Of a DNA stretch of 64,000 nt, positions 52,845 to 62,191 are shown one piece after another; within the stretch, counting starts at the first letter, position 1, and each line of letters opens with the position of its first letter. This stretch comes from JL08 sp039969355 (GTDB taxonomy: Bacteria; Pseudomonadota; Alphaproteobacteria; Rhodobacterales; Rhodobacteraceae), in contig JBDVOA010000040.1 in the NCBI GenBank assembly GCA_039969355.1, positions 1 to 64,000 of the forward strand, written 5' to 3'. The notes beneath the pieces are model-generated. The model ran no database searches and had not been told where the DNA came from. It saw nothing but the letters and a program-made list of their open reading frames with translations. A program made the translations under genes and the position numbers.

Positions 52845-53477
52845 ATGGCATTTCACGAGGTGAGGTTTCCCGTTCCTCTGAGTTTCGGCTCGGTTGGCGG
52901 ACCAGAGCGGCGCACTGATGTGGTGACGCTGGCAAACGGATTTGAGGAAAGAAACACCCCTTGGGCGCATTCGCGACGGCACTACGATGCCGGGTTCGGC
53001 ATGCGGTCACTTGAGGATGTTGAAACGCTGATCTCTTTTTTTGAGGCGCGTCAGGGTCGGATGTTTGGATTCCGCTGGAAGGACTGGTCGGACTTCAAAT
53101 CCTCGACGGCAAAGGTGGCGCCGGCGTTTTCGGATCAGAAAATCGGAGTCGGCGACGGTGTTGCGACGGTTTTTCCGTTGATCAAGACTTATCAGTCTGG
53201 GGCGCAGACGTATGACCGACCAATCGTCAAACCTGTTACAGGCACGGTGCGCGTCGGAGTAGAGCTAAGTGAGATGCAGGAAACTGTGGATTTTGGCGTC
53301 GACGAGACGATGGGTTTGATCACCTTTAATGTGCCGCCCGCAAGTGGCTTGGCGATTACCGCAGGTTTTGAGTTTGACGTGCCGGTCCGATTTGACACGG
53401 ACCGCATTCAGACCAGTGTTGCCAGTTTTCAGGCCGGAGAGCTTCCAAATGTACCCATCGTGGAGGTTCGGGTCTGA
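52845..53477 (+). CDS. orfg12: GTA distal tail protein (g12, DUF2460)
   Basis: 210 aa DUF2460: FHEVRFPVPLSFGSVGGPER, FFEARQGRMFGFRWKDWSDF, and YDRPIVKPVTGTVRVG. It forms the ring joining tube and baseplate. Its stop overlaps the g13 start by one base (TGATG). Confidence 0.93.
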   Translation: MAFHEVRFPVPLSFGSVGGPERRTDVVTLANGFEERNTPWAHSRRHYDAGFGMRSLEDVETLISFFEARQGRMFGFRWKDWSDFKSSTAKVAPAFSDQKIGVGDGVATVFPLIKTYQSGAQTYDRPIVKPVTGTVRVGVELSEMQETVDFGVDETMGLITFNVPPASGLAITAGFEFDVPVRFDTDRIQTSVASFQAGELPNVPIVEVRV

Positions 53478-54364
53478 TGAATGGGCTAGGCTACGAAATG
53501 AAGACCCACTTGCAATCCGGAGTGACCACATTGTGTCGGGCTTGGGCGATCGTGCGCAAGGACGACACCACGTTTGGCTTCACAGATCATGACTTGCCGT
53601 TACACTTTGACGGTATTGAATTCAGGGCTGATTCCGGCATGTCCGCTGTAGCTTTGCAGCAAACTACAGGCTTGTCGGTTGACAATACAGAGGCATTGGG
53701 CGCTCTGAGCGATGCTGCGGTACGTGAAGACGATATTGAGGCAGGGCACTTCGATGGTGCAGATGTTCGAGCCTGGTTGGTCAACTGGGCGTCGCCTGCA
53801 GAACGCTGGCTTCAGTTTCGCGGTACCATTGGAGAATTGCGCCGTGCAGACGGCGCGTTCAAGGCCGAACTTCGCGGCCTGACTGAAACGCTTAACCGTC
53901 CGATGGGGCGAGTCTTTCAGACGCCATGCACAGCTATTTTGGGTGATAAAAACTGCAAATTCAATCTGGCCAATCCAGCCTACTTTACCGACCGCGCCTT
54001 AGAGGTTGTCGAAGAGGGCCGTGTATTTAGGTGGAGTGTTTTTGCTGGGTTTGTTCCAGCGTGGTTTACGCGGGGCCGGTTGGCATTTTTGAGTGGGGCC
54101 GGTGCGGGGTTGGACGCAATCATCAAGAAGGATGTCGTCGAAAATGGCATGCGTGTCATTGAAGTGTGGGAACCGATTCGGGCCGACATTGCGGCGGGCG
54201 ATCAGGTTCGACTAGAAGCGGGATGTGACAAGCGCTTTCAAAGCTGCAAGCTGAAATTCAACAATGTCATCAACTATCAGGGTTTTCCTGACATTCCGGG
54301 AGAGGACTGGATGGCAGTTCCCCCAAAATCGACCGGTTCGAATACCGGTGGTAGCCTGCGATGA
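53477..54364 (+). CDS. orfg13: GTA baseplate hub protein (g13, DUF2163)
   Basis: 295 aa: TTLCRAWAIVRKDDTTFGFT, then DUF2163 barrels and a C-terminal motif AGCDKRFQSCKLKFNN and NYQGFPDIPGEDW. Four Cys in the second half (TPCTA, KNCKF, AGCDK, QSCKL) are spaced like those binding an iron-sulfur cluster in phage lambda gpL relatives; that is inference. Overlaps g12 and g14 (ATGA). Confidence 0.92.
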   Translation: MNGLGYEMKTHLQSGVTTLCRAWAIVRKDDTTFGFTDHDLPLHFDGIEFRADSGMSAVALQQTTGLSVDNTEALGALSDAAVREDDIEAGHFDGADVRAWLVNWASPAERWLQFRGTIGELRRADGAFKAELRGLTETLNRPMGRVFQTPCTAILGDKNCKFNLANPAYFTDRALEVVEEGRVFRWSVFAGFVPAWFTRGRLAFLSGAGAGLDAIIKKDVVENGMRVIEVWEPIRADIAAGDQVRLEAGCDKRFQSCKLKFNNVINYQGFPDIPGEDWMAVPPKSTGSNTGGSLR

Positions 54365-54807
54365 CGGAGCAGTCAGAACGCATCGTAGCCACCGCACGTG
54401 GTTGGATTGGCACACCATATCGTCATCAATGTGCACAAAGAGGCGCGGGCACCGATTGCCTGGGTCTTTTGCGCGGGGTGTGGCGAGAAGTTTTGGGCGA
54501 CGAGCCTGAGAAAGTACCGGCCTACACAATGGATTGGTCAGAGCCGCAAGGAGAAGAGCGGCTATGGGCGGCGGCACGTCGCCATCTCCTTCCAAGTCCT
54601 TTGAGTGTAGATGTAAAAGGTGGTGTCGTCCTGTTTCGAATGCGAAGCGGATCCGTGGCGAAACATCTGGGGATCATGGCGCGCGCCGGTGAGAGTGCGA
54701 GCTTTATTCACGCTTATTCCGGCCATGGGGTTGTGGAGAGTCCGTTGAGCACGCCCTGGCGTCAGCGGATTGTGGCCCGTTTCACATTTCCTGAGGAGAT
54801 TACCTGA
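54361..54807 (+). CDS. orfg14: GTA tail peptidase (g14, NlpC/P60)
   Basis: 148 aa NlpC/P60 fold: catalytic Cys 33 in GAGTDCLGLLRG, His 102 in VAKHLGIMA. RcGTA g14 is a cell-wall peptidase in the tail tip that opens recipient peptidoglycan. Its stop and the g15 start share one base. Confidence 0.93.
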   Translation: MTEQSERIVATARGWIGTPYRHQCAQRGAGTDCLGLLRGVWREVLGDEPEKVPAYTMDWSEPQGEERLWAAARRHLLPSPLSVDVKGGVVLFRMRSGSVAKHLGIMARAGESASFIHAYSGHGVVESPLSTPWRQRIVARFTFPEEIT

Positions 54808-57800
54808 TGGCAACGATTCTACTTTCGACGGCGGGCGCTGCGATCGGGGGCTCAATCGGCGGCAGTTTTGCCGGTTTGTCCTCGGTTGCGATCGGTCGTG
54901 CAATTGGTGCGACATTGGGCAATGTGATTGACCAGCGGTTGCTGGGGCAAGGTGCGGAAAGTGTCGAAACCGGACGCGTCGACCGGTTCCGGCTGACCAG
55001 CGCAGGCGAGGGTGAGCCGATTGCCCAGCTTTATGGGCGCATGAGGTTGGGTGGTCAGGTCATCTGGGCCTCAGATTTCATCGAGACTACTACGACGACA
55101 GGTGGTGATGGGGGAGGCAAGGGTGCGCCTAAGAAACCGACACCAAAAACCACGACGTACAGCTATTCGGTAAATCTGGCTTTGGCCGTTTGCGAAGGTG
55201 AGATTGCAAGAATTGGGCGGGTATGGGCAGATGGCGAAGAAGTCGCGCCCAGAGATATGAACATGCGCATTTACAAAGGCAGATCCGATCAATTGCCGGA
55301 CCCCACGATGGAAGCGATCGAAGGGGCGGGCAATGTCCCTGCGTATCGGGGAACCGCATATGTCGTGATGGAAAACCTTCCGTTGGAGCAGTTTGGCAAC
55401 CGCGTTCCTCAATTTACCTTTGAAGTGGTTCGGCCTGAGCAGCGCGATGCACCGGATGCAGACATCGATCTGACCTATGGTGTGCGCGGTGTCGCGTTCA
55501 TGCCTGGTACTGGGGAATATGCGTTGGCGACCTCTCCAGTCTATTACACAAATGGGCCTGGCAGTAGCTGGAGCGCAAACATCAATAGCCCGTCTGGCAG
55601 GACGGACTTTGAAACCTCGCTGCTGATGATGCGGCATGAGTTGCCAAATTGCCGGGCGGTTTCATTGGTGGTGTCCTGGTTTGGGGACGACCTTCGGTGT
55701 GGCAGTTGTGAAGTGCGTCCCAAGATCGAGAAACGCGCCAATGAGGGCAAGAACATGCCTTGGACAGTGGCGGGTTTGAATCGCAACAACGCACAGGAAA
55801 TTGTGCGCATCAACAATCGACCCATCTATGGCGGCACGCCCTCGGACCAATCTGTCGTTGAGGCCATCAGGCGGCTGAACGAAGTTGGTCGCGACGTGAT
55901 GTTTTATCCCTTTATTCTTATGGATCAGATAGAGGGCAATACATTGCCCGACCCTTACAGTGCGGCCTCAACACAACCAAAATTGCCCTGGCGCGGTAGG
56001 ATTACTTTGTCAAAGGCGCCGGGCGTTGCTGGATCACCGGATGGGACGGTGCAGGCGAATGCACAGGTTGCGGCGTTCTTTGGAACGGCCAATGCTTCCC
56101 ATTTCAGTGTCGGCAACGGCGCGGTTACATACAACGGGCCAAACGAATGGAGTTTGCGACGGTTTATCCTCCATAACGCGGCCATCTGTGCTGCTGCGGG
56201 TGGTGTTTCGGCGTTTTGTATCAGTTCAGAAATGCGCGGACTGACCCAGATCAGAGGGGCGGGTGGATCGTTCGTTGCGGTTCAGGCCCTGCGCGCACTG
56301 GCGGAAGAAGTTCGCGCGCTGCTTGGTCCTAGTACCAAAATCAGCTACGCGGCCGACTGGACGGAGTACTTTGGTTACCAGCCTCAGGACGGCAGCAATG
56401 ACCGCTATTTTCATCTGGATTCGTTGTGGGCTGATCAGAATATCGATTTCATCGGCATCGATAACTACATGCCGCTGTCGGATTGGCGCGACGGCACGAC
56501 CCATCTGGATGCCAATTGGAAGTCGATTTATGAGCTGGATTACCTGAAAGCGAACATCGCAGGTGGAGACGGCTATGACTGGTATTATCCAACGCCTGAA
56601 GCACAGGCGACGCAGATGCGCACGCCAATCGAGGACCTTGCACATTCCGAGCCGTGGATCTGGCGGTACAAGGACATTCGAAACTGGTGGAGCAATGTAC
56701 ACCATGAACGGGTAGGTGGCGTGCGGCAATCAAACCCCACGCCTTGGGTGCCGGAATCAAAACCCATCTGGTTTACGGAATTAGGGTGCGCCGCTGTCGA
56801 CAAGGCTACGAACCAACCCAATAAATTTCTTGACGCGAAGTCATCTGAATCCACTTTGCCCAAGTATTCATCGGGTGCCCGTGATGACCTGATTCAGATG
56901 CAATATCTGCGTGCGATGTTTTCCCATTGGGGAGATGTTACGAACAACCCTGTGTCGTCGCTTTATGGCAGTTCCATGGTGGATATGTCGCGGGCATTTG
57001 TGTGGGCTTGGGATACGCGCCCGTATCCGTTTTTTCCAAATAATACAACGCAGTGGAGCGATGGCGAAAACTATGCACGCGGTCATTGGATCAGTGGGCG
57101 TACGTCGTCTAGGCCCCTTTCATCGGTCGTCGGGGAAATCTGTCGAGAGGCGGGTTTGACCAACTTCGATACCAGTGAGCTTTTTGGCTATGTTCGTGGC
57201 TACACGGTGAACGAAGTCGCAGACGCCCGGTCTGCGTTGCAACCGTTGATGTTGCGACATGCCTTTGATGCCGTGGAACGGGACGGCGTGTTGCGCTTTG
57301 TGTCGAGAACCGGAACCAGCGCGACACTTTTGGATCAAGATACCTTTGTCCGTAACGACGAGTTGGATGGCATTGTTGAACAGAACCGCGAAGCCGACGC
57401 GGAGATGGCCGGGCGTGTCCGGGTGCAATTTTTGCAGGCCGATGCGGACTTCGCCGCATTGTCTGAAGAAGCGATCTTGCCGGATCAGGCCACTCATGCG
57501 GTTTCTGCGAGCGAGCTGGCGCTGTCACTAACCCGCGCCGAGGGCAGGCAGACTGCAGAGCGCTGGCTGAGCGAAGCACGGGTTGCACGCGACACCATTC
57601 GGTTTTCGTTGCCGCCGTCCCGTTTGGACATCGGTGCGGGTGATGTTGTCACCTTGCCCGGAGATCAAGGGGAGGGCGCCGGGAATTATCGGGTTGATCG
57701 GGTCGAGCAGAACCAGTCGCAGATTATTGAGGCCGTTCGAATAGATCCCGAGGTTTATGTTCCAATTTACATACCAGATGACAGAACATCAGGCCGACCA

Positions 57801-58748
57801 TTTACACCGCCAACACCAGTACTTCCGCTGTTTCTGGATCTGCCGTTGATGACCGGTGATGAAGTCCCACACGCGCCGCATCTGGTGGTGACAGGAGTGC
57901 CTTGGTCGGGAGGTGTCGCGCTCTACAGTTCTTTGAGTGATCAGAATTACAAACTAAATCAGATCATTGCCGCACGTTCAACGATTGGAACGACGGAAAA
58001 CGAGATGAAATTCGCTCCGTCTGGAGTATGGGACACCTCGGGTGCGTTGCAAGTCAAACTGATCTCCGGCGCGTTGGAGTCCAGTGTCCCTGACGCCATC
58101 CTGAATGGTGGCAACCTTGCCGCCATCGGTGACGGAACGCCCGGAAACTGGGAACTGTTCCAGTTTCAAGATGCTGAGTTGATTGCCCCCGATACCTATC
58201 TTCTGAGCAACCGCTTGCGTGGGCAATTGGGCAGCGACGGACTGGTGCCGACCGCCTGGCCGGTCGGATCCTGGTTCGTTTTGCTTAACGGTGCCGCGGA
58301 GCAGATCAGCATGAGTGGCAACTTGCGTCGCCTCGATCAGCATTTTCGCGTCGGACCTGCGCGTAGCGGACTGAACGATCCGTCGTATCAACATATTGTC
58401 GAGACCTTTGATGGAAACGGATTGCGACCCTACGCGCCCTGTCATCTCAGTGTGTCCGCCGAGGCGGGTGGGGATCACAAGCTGAACTGGATCCGCCGCA
58501 CGCGCATTGATGGAGACCCTTGGGAGTTGCCGGACGTGCCTCTGGGCGAAGAATCAGAGCACTATTCGGTTCAGGTTCATCTCAACAACACTCTCGTGCG
58601 TGAAGAAACTGTTAGCGCGCCCTCGTGGGTCTACACGACTGCAATGCGTTCTCTGGATGCTGTGGTTGGACCCTATGTAGTCAGTGTGTCGCAACTCTCG
58701 GCGCGCTTTGGCGCCGGGCTGTCCAAGCGCATTGATGTCGATCTTTAG
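54807..58748 (+). CDS. orfg15: GTA megatron host-interaction protein (g15)
   Basis: 1313 aa, the largest protein here. It begins with a Gly/Ala-rich hydrophobic stretch (LLSTAGAAIGGSIGGSFAGL), then baseplate domains, a glycoside-hydrolase-like TIM barrel around 420-700 (CISSEMRGLTQIRGAGGSFV, IDFIGIDNYMPLSDWRDG), and C-terminal tail domains (GAGDVVTLPGDQGEGAGNYR). It forms the tail spike centre and probably attacks or binds surface glycans and guides DNA. Last structural gene of the cluster. Confidence 0.95.
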   Translation: MATILLSTAGAAIGGSIGGSFAGLSSVAIGRAIGATLGNVIDQRLLGQGAESVETGRVDRFRLTSAGEGEPIAQLYGRMRLGGQVIWASDFIETTTTTGGDGGGKGAPKKPTPKTTTYSYSVNLALAVCEGEIARIGRVWADGEEVAPRDMNMRIYKGRSDQLPDPTMEAIEGAGNVPAYRGTAYVVMENLPLEQFGNRVPQFTFEVVRPEQRDAPDADIDLTYGVRGVAFMPGTGEYALATSPVYYTNGPGSSWSANINSPSGRTDFETSLLMMRHELPNCRAVSLVVSWFGDDLRCGSCEVRPKIEKRANEGKNMPWTVAGLNRNNAQEIVRINNRPIYGGTPSDQSVVEAIRRLNEVGRDVMFYPFILMDQIEGNTLPDPYSAASTQPKLPWRGRITLSKAPGVAGSPDGTVQANAQVAAFFGTANASHFSVGNGAVTYNGPNEWSLRRFILHNAAICAAAGGVSAFCISSEMRGLTQIRGAGGSFVAVQALRALAEEVRALLGPSTKISYAADWTEYFGYQPQDGSNDRYFHLDSLWADQNIDFIGIDNYMPLSDWRDGTTHLDANWKSIYELDYLKANIAGGDGYDWYYPTPEAQATQMRTPIEDLAHSEPWIWRYKDIRNWWSNVHHERVGGVRQSNPTPWVPESKPIWFTELGCAAVDKATNQPNKFLDAKSSESTLPKYSSGARDDLIQMQYLRAMFSHWGDVTNNPVSSLYGSSMVDMSRAFVWAWDTRPYPFFPNNTTQWSDGENYARGHWISGRTSSRPLSSVVGEICREAGLTNFDTSELFGYVRGYTVNEVADARSALQPLMLRHAFDAVERDGVLRFVSRTGTSATLLDQDTFVRNDELDGIVEQNREADAEMAGRVRVQFLQADADFAALSEEAILPDQATHAVSASELALSLTRAEGRQTAERWLSEARVARDTIRFSLPPSRLDIGAGDVVTLPGDQGEGAGNYRVDRVEQNQSQIIEAVRIDPEVYVPIYIPDDRTSGRPFTPPTPVLPLFLDLPLMTGDEVPHAPHLVVTGVPWSGGVALYSSLSDQNYKLNQIIAARSTIGTTENEMKFAPSGVWDTSGALQVKLISGALESSVPDAILNGGNLAAIGDGTPGNWELFQFQDAELIAPDTYLLSNRLRGQLGSDGLVPTAWPVGSWFVLLNGAAEQISMSGNLRRLDQHFRVGPARSGLNDPSYQHIVETFDGNGLRPYAPCHLSVSAEAGGDHKLNWIRRTRIDGDPWELPDVPLGEESEHYSVQVHLNNTLVREETVSAPSWVYTTAMRSLDAVVGPYVVSVSQLSARFGAGLSKRIDVDL

Positions 58749-58774
58749 AGACTTTTTTTGCAGTGGAGGCATTG

Positions 58775-59071
58775 ATGCGTCCGGTTTTACACGGAGATGT
58801 CATCTCAGCAGCGCGCGCGTTGCTGGCCGTTCCGGAGGCCGCACGCGTGGATTTTTGCGCTGCGCTGATCAGGCGGGCCGATATTGCTGACAAACACCGC
58901 CGCCAGACTGGTCAGGTGCATCAAGTGTGGGGAAACGGGTCATTGATGGCAGCGGCGCGGGCATTCCCGTTGCTTCCTGAGCCGGGTTTTGACGACGATG
59001 TTTATTGCAATTGTGTTGAGATGGTCTTGAATGCGCTGGTGAAGTGGCGCTTTAGCCAGAAGCGCAACTGA
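58775..59071 (+). CDS. Small conserved protein downstream of GTA g15
   Basis: 98 aa from ATG 58775 (GGAGG six bases upstream), 26 bases after g15, so in the same transcript. Helical: RPVLHGDVISAARALLAVPE, HRRQTGQVHQVWGNGSLMAA, and C-terminal VEMVLNALVKWR. A gene of this kind is, to my knowledge, conserved next to GTA clusters in Rhodobacterales, but its function is unknown. Its 3' end overlaps the convergent DksA-type gene by 20 bases. Confidence 0.75.
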   Translation: MRPVLHGDVISAARALLAVPEAARVDFCAALIRRADIADKHRRQTGQVHQVWGNGSLMAAARAFPLLPEPGFDDDVYCNCVEMVLNALVKWRFSQKRN

Positions 59072-59402
59072 TGCATTTTGTAGCCGCTGGATCAAATTCA
59101 AGCCGTTTTGGGGCGATCCATTCGCCGCAATCTTCACATTCACCAAAGTCACCACTATCTAGTCGCGCTAGCGCTGCACGAAGGCGCTGGGCCAAAATGT
59201 CACGACGGCCTTGCTGGGCCTTGGCCATAGCTTGAGACTGCAAAGCATCCATCCGACTGAGGCGCCCCACCGATTGCTGATCGAGCGTTACAACTGATTG
59301 CGATTCGCGCCCGAGCGTATCTTCTTGCGTTAATTCCGACAGCTTTGCTTCAATCAGTTTTTTGAACAGTTTCAGTTTGGTTTCATTCATGCTCATGTTC
59401 AT
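59052..59402 (-). CDS. TraR/DksA-type zinc-finger protein
   Basis: 116 aa (start at 59402, or two or four codons later). N-terminal coiled coil (KLIEAKLSELTQEDTLGRES, MDALQSQAMAKAQQGRRDIL) and C-terminal four-Cys zinc finger ECEDCGEW...KCISCAS. DksA-like proteins enter the RNA polymerase secondary channel and tune transcription, often with ppGpp; the acidic coiled-coil tip residues of true DksA are not obvious. It converges on and overlaps the GTA-linked small gene, so the transcripts would collide. Confidence 0.85.
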   Translation of the reverse strand: MNMSMNETKLKLFKKLIEAKLSELTQEDTLGRESQSVVTLDQQSVGRLSRMDALQSQAMAKAQQGRRDILAQRLRAALARLDSGDFGECEDCGEWIAPKRLEFDPAATKCISCASG

Positions 59403-59475
59403 CCAATCACGGGATTGCGTTTTTAATTTTCGACCTTAGGTGATATATTCTAGACACAAGGAAGGATACGACACC

Positions 59476-60285
59476 ATGGCCGAAGCCCGTCCGAATATTT
59501 CAAGTGTCAATCCGGTCTGGGACCGGATTACAAACGAGGCCCAAGAAGCTGTGCGCGACGAGCCGCTGATGGGCGGATTGCTTCACGCTTGCATCTTGCA
59601 CCACAGATCGCTTGAGAAGGCGCTGTCTTATAGGTTTGCGGCCAAGCTGTCGTCGAACGAAATGTCACAGGTAATATTGCGCGAGATTGCGGACGATGCA
59701 CATGCTGCTTCGCCGGAATTGGTTTCAGCGGCGCGTGCAGATCTGGTTGCCGTATTTGAACGTGACCCGGCGTGCCACCGTCTGTTGCAGCCGATCATGT
59801 TCTTCAAGGGATATCAGGCGATGCAGGCCTATCGCATCGGCCATTGGCTTTGGACGTCGGGCAAGCAAGACCTCGCCTATTTCGTGCAAATGCGGGTTTC
59901 TGAAATCTTTGGCATTGATATACACCCGGCAGCCCGCATCGGTCAGGGGATCATGATTGATCACGCTCACTCCATTGTTGTCGGTGAAACTGCAGTCGTT
60001 GGCGACAACGTTTCGATGTTGCATTCCGTCACGCTGGGTGGGACCGGCAAGGAAGAAGAGGACCGGCACCCCAAAATTGGCAATGGTGTATTAATCGGGG
60101 CAGGGGCCAAAATATTGGGCAATATCAAAGTGGGGAATTGCAGCCGCATTGCTGCCGGCTCAGTTGTTCTAGAAGATGTGCCCGCCTGCAAGACGGTTGC
60201 TGGCATTCCGGCAAAGATCGTAGGCGAAGCGGGATGTGATCAACCGTCCGTCTCCATGGATCAGATGTTTGGCGTGAAACCGTAG
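59476..60285 (+). CDS. cysE: Serine O-acetyltransferase
   Basis: 269 aa from ATG 59476 (AAGGA ten bases upstream). N-terminal helical domain (VWDRITNEAQEAV), then left-handed beta-helix hexapeptide repeats: FGIDIHPAARIGQGIMIDHA with the catalytic His/Asp pair, and HSVTLGGTGKEEEDRHPKIG. It makes O-acetylserine for cysteine synthesis. In Rhodobacter capsulatus a cysE gene next to the GTA cluster was reported to affect gene transfer and biofilm; the same neighbourhood is seen here. Confidence 0.93.
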   Translation: MAEARPNISSVNPVWDRITNEAQEAVRDEPLMGGLLHACILHHRSLEKALSYRFAAKLSSNEMSQVILREIADDAHAASPELVSAARADLVAVFERDPACHRLLQPIMFFKGYQAMQAYRIGHWLWTSGKQDLAYFVQMRVSEIFGIDIHPAARIGQGIMIDHAHSIVVGETAVVGDNVSMLHSVTLGGTGKEEEDRHPKIGNGVLIGAGAKILGNIKVGNCSRIAAGSVVLEDVPACKTVAGIPAKIVGEAGCDQPSVSMDQMFGVKP

Positions 60286-60405
60286 TGTTGGTGTTCAGGA
60301 AGCCTAAACTTCGTCACAGTGGCTGATACTCGGTTTAAGATCCAAAAGCGTATCGCTTCGAGAAACTGTTGGATTTGTCGAATTGATGCGACTGGCATTC
60401 GACGA

Positions 60406-60567
60406 ATGCCCAACGCTTATAGAAGAAAACTGGCCTCTATTGTTGCCGCTGACGTGGCGCGATACTCGCGCCTATTGGCCAGCGATGAAACTGGCACAAT
60501 CGATGCAGTGCGCAAGCTCAAATGTGAGCGCGTCGAACCCGTACCCACCGTGTTCTTGCGGCTTTAA
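60406..60567 (+). pseudogene. N-terminal fragment of a class III adenylate cyclase-like gene
   Basis: About 40 residues (YRRKLASIVAADVARYSRLL, SDETGTIDAVRKL) match the start of alphaproteobacterial adenylate/guanylate cyclase proteins with C-terminal TPRs. The frame then ends (TAA 60567), and none of the cyclase catalytic region is present. A truncated relic. Confidence 0.5.
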
Positions 60568-61048
60568 TGCCGAAGGTCAGTTAGAGCCCGTGTCCGGTTG
60601 GTGTGTCAGCTACGTTGAAGGTCTGCAAAGTCTGCATGCCGACGGTAAAACCGACAAATTGATGCATTATGCAGGAGTGGCAGCAATCACGGGTCGCACA
60701 GCAGCGTGCAAATCCGGTGGCGAAGGGCCATTGCTCCTATCAGAAGAATGCTGCATTTGCGAAAAACAAATGTTCTGACAGGACCGCTTCTGGGACGTAT
60801 TGAGTGACAATTAAGGCGCCGTAGATAGTATATTGTTTGAAATGCCGGTCGCACCGTTGCTTCACGCAATGAAGCTAGTGAATCGTAACTCAATCAACTC
60901 AAGTGTGTGTCTGGGTTTTGTGTCATGGCCGAAATCCAAGCGGAAGCAACGCATATCCATCATCGTCCCAAAAAGATTGCGCCAATTCAATTGCAATTCT
61001 ACACCGCGCCACTTTGCGCGTATCACGCCGAAATCTAGCCAAAACGCG
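60568..61048. other. 481-base stretch without a supported gene
   Basis: Only short overlapping frames with no recognisable product or ribosome site. Probably eroded DNA after the cyclase fragment. Confidence 0.4.
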
Positions 61049-62080
61049 TCACCCGACCTTCACGACCATTTTTCCAAAGTTTCCGCCGACCAGTAACTGA
61101 TTAAATGCTTCAGCGGCGTTCTCCAGTCCCTCAACCAAGTGTTCTTTGTATTTGACTGAGCCATCCTGAAGCCAGCCGGTCATGTCATGGGCAAACTCTT
61201 TGTAAAGCGACCTCGGGAAGCTGTCGAAGATGATAAACCCCTGCATCTTAACCTTCATCTTCAGGATATTGCCCATGATCGCAGGGCCCATATCCGGGCC
61301 TTCGGGCAAACCCGGCAAGTTGTACCACGCCACGACCCCGCACACCGGAATGCGTGCAAATGGATTCAGCAGCGGCAATACAGCATAAAGCACTTTGCCG
61401 CCGACATTTTCAAAATAGACATCAATACCGTTTGGGCATGCGTCGCGTAATTGGGTGGCCAAATTATCCGACCGATGGTCGATACAGGCATCGAAGCCGA
61501 GGTTTTCAACGACGTGGGCACATTTCTCGGGACCACCAGCAATGCCTACGACGCGACAACCCTTTAGTTTCGCAATTTGCCCGACAGTTGCTCCGACTGG
61601 CCCGGATGCCGCCGCAACGACGACGGTTTCACCGGGTTTCGGCTCGCCGATCTTCAAAAGCCCCGCATAGGCCGTATAGCCGGGCATCCCAAGAATACCC
61701 AAAGCCCACGACGGGTTTTCCGGGTTTTTGCCCAAATTCAACACCAGCGTTCCGTCGGAAATTGCGTAGTCCTGCCAGCCGCTACCCGACAATACGTAGT
61801 CCCCTGTTTCGTAGCCTTCCAGGTTTGAATCCACCACCTGCCCAACAACTTGAGCGGTCATGACTCCTCCGATCGCGACGGGTTCGGCATAAGACTTGGC
61901 GTCATTCATACGTCCGCGCATATAGGGATCCAAAGACAAATAAACCGTGCGCACCAACATCTCATTCGGGCCCGGTTGCGGAACCGCAGTGGTTTGCATT
62001 TTCAAAGTGTTTTCGTCTGGCTGGCCCTTCGGGCGTTCAGCGAGGATAATCTGGCGATTGATTCCTGATGTTTGTGGCAT
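61049..62080 (-). CDS. NADP-dependent MDR oxidoreductase (CurA/LTB4DH-like)
   Basis: 343 aa from ATG 62080 (AAGGA eight bases upstream). MDR without zinc: NRQIILAERPKGQPDENTLK, YLSLDPYMRGRMND, nucleotide loop VVAAASGPVGATVGQIAKLKG, and YFENVGGKVLYAVLPLLNPF. Relatives reduce double bonds of enones and alkenals (curcumin reductase, prostaglandin reductase). Next to a sugar-acid dehydratase on the same strand, but the 111-base gap argues against tight coupling. Confidence 0.9.
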   Translation of the reverse strand: MPQTSGINRQIILAERPKGQPDENTLKMQTTAVPQPGPNEMLVRTVYLSLDPYMRGRMNDAKSYAEPVAIGGVMTAQVVGQVVDSNLEGYETGDYVLSGSGWQDYAISDGTLVLNLGKNPENPSWALGILGMPGYTAYAGLLKIGEPKPGETVVVAAASGPVGATVGQIAKLKGCRVVGIAGGPEKCAHVVENLGFDACIDHRSDNLATQLRDACPNGIDVYFENVGGKVLYAVLPLLNPFARIPVCGVVAWYNLPGLPEGPDMGPAIMGNILKMKVKMQGFIIFDSFPRSLYKEFAHDMTGWLQDGSVKYKEHLVEGLENAAEAFNQLLVGGNFGKMVVKVG

Positions 62081-62191
62081 TGATGTTTTCCTTAGCTGCG
62101 CCTGGTCGTCTGACGATGCCATGATTGCGCAACGGGTAGAAGGCAAACATCAGATTAAAGTGGATTGCTCTTGGCCTCATGAGAAAATCTT

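Noticed and set aside
44621..58748. Prophage
   Set aside because: The gene order and protein lengths match RcGTA, and no integrase, repressor, replication or lysis genes flank it.
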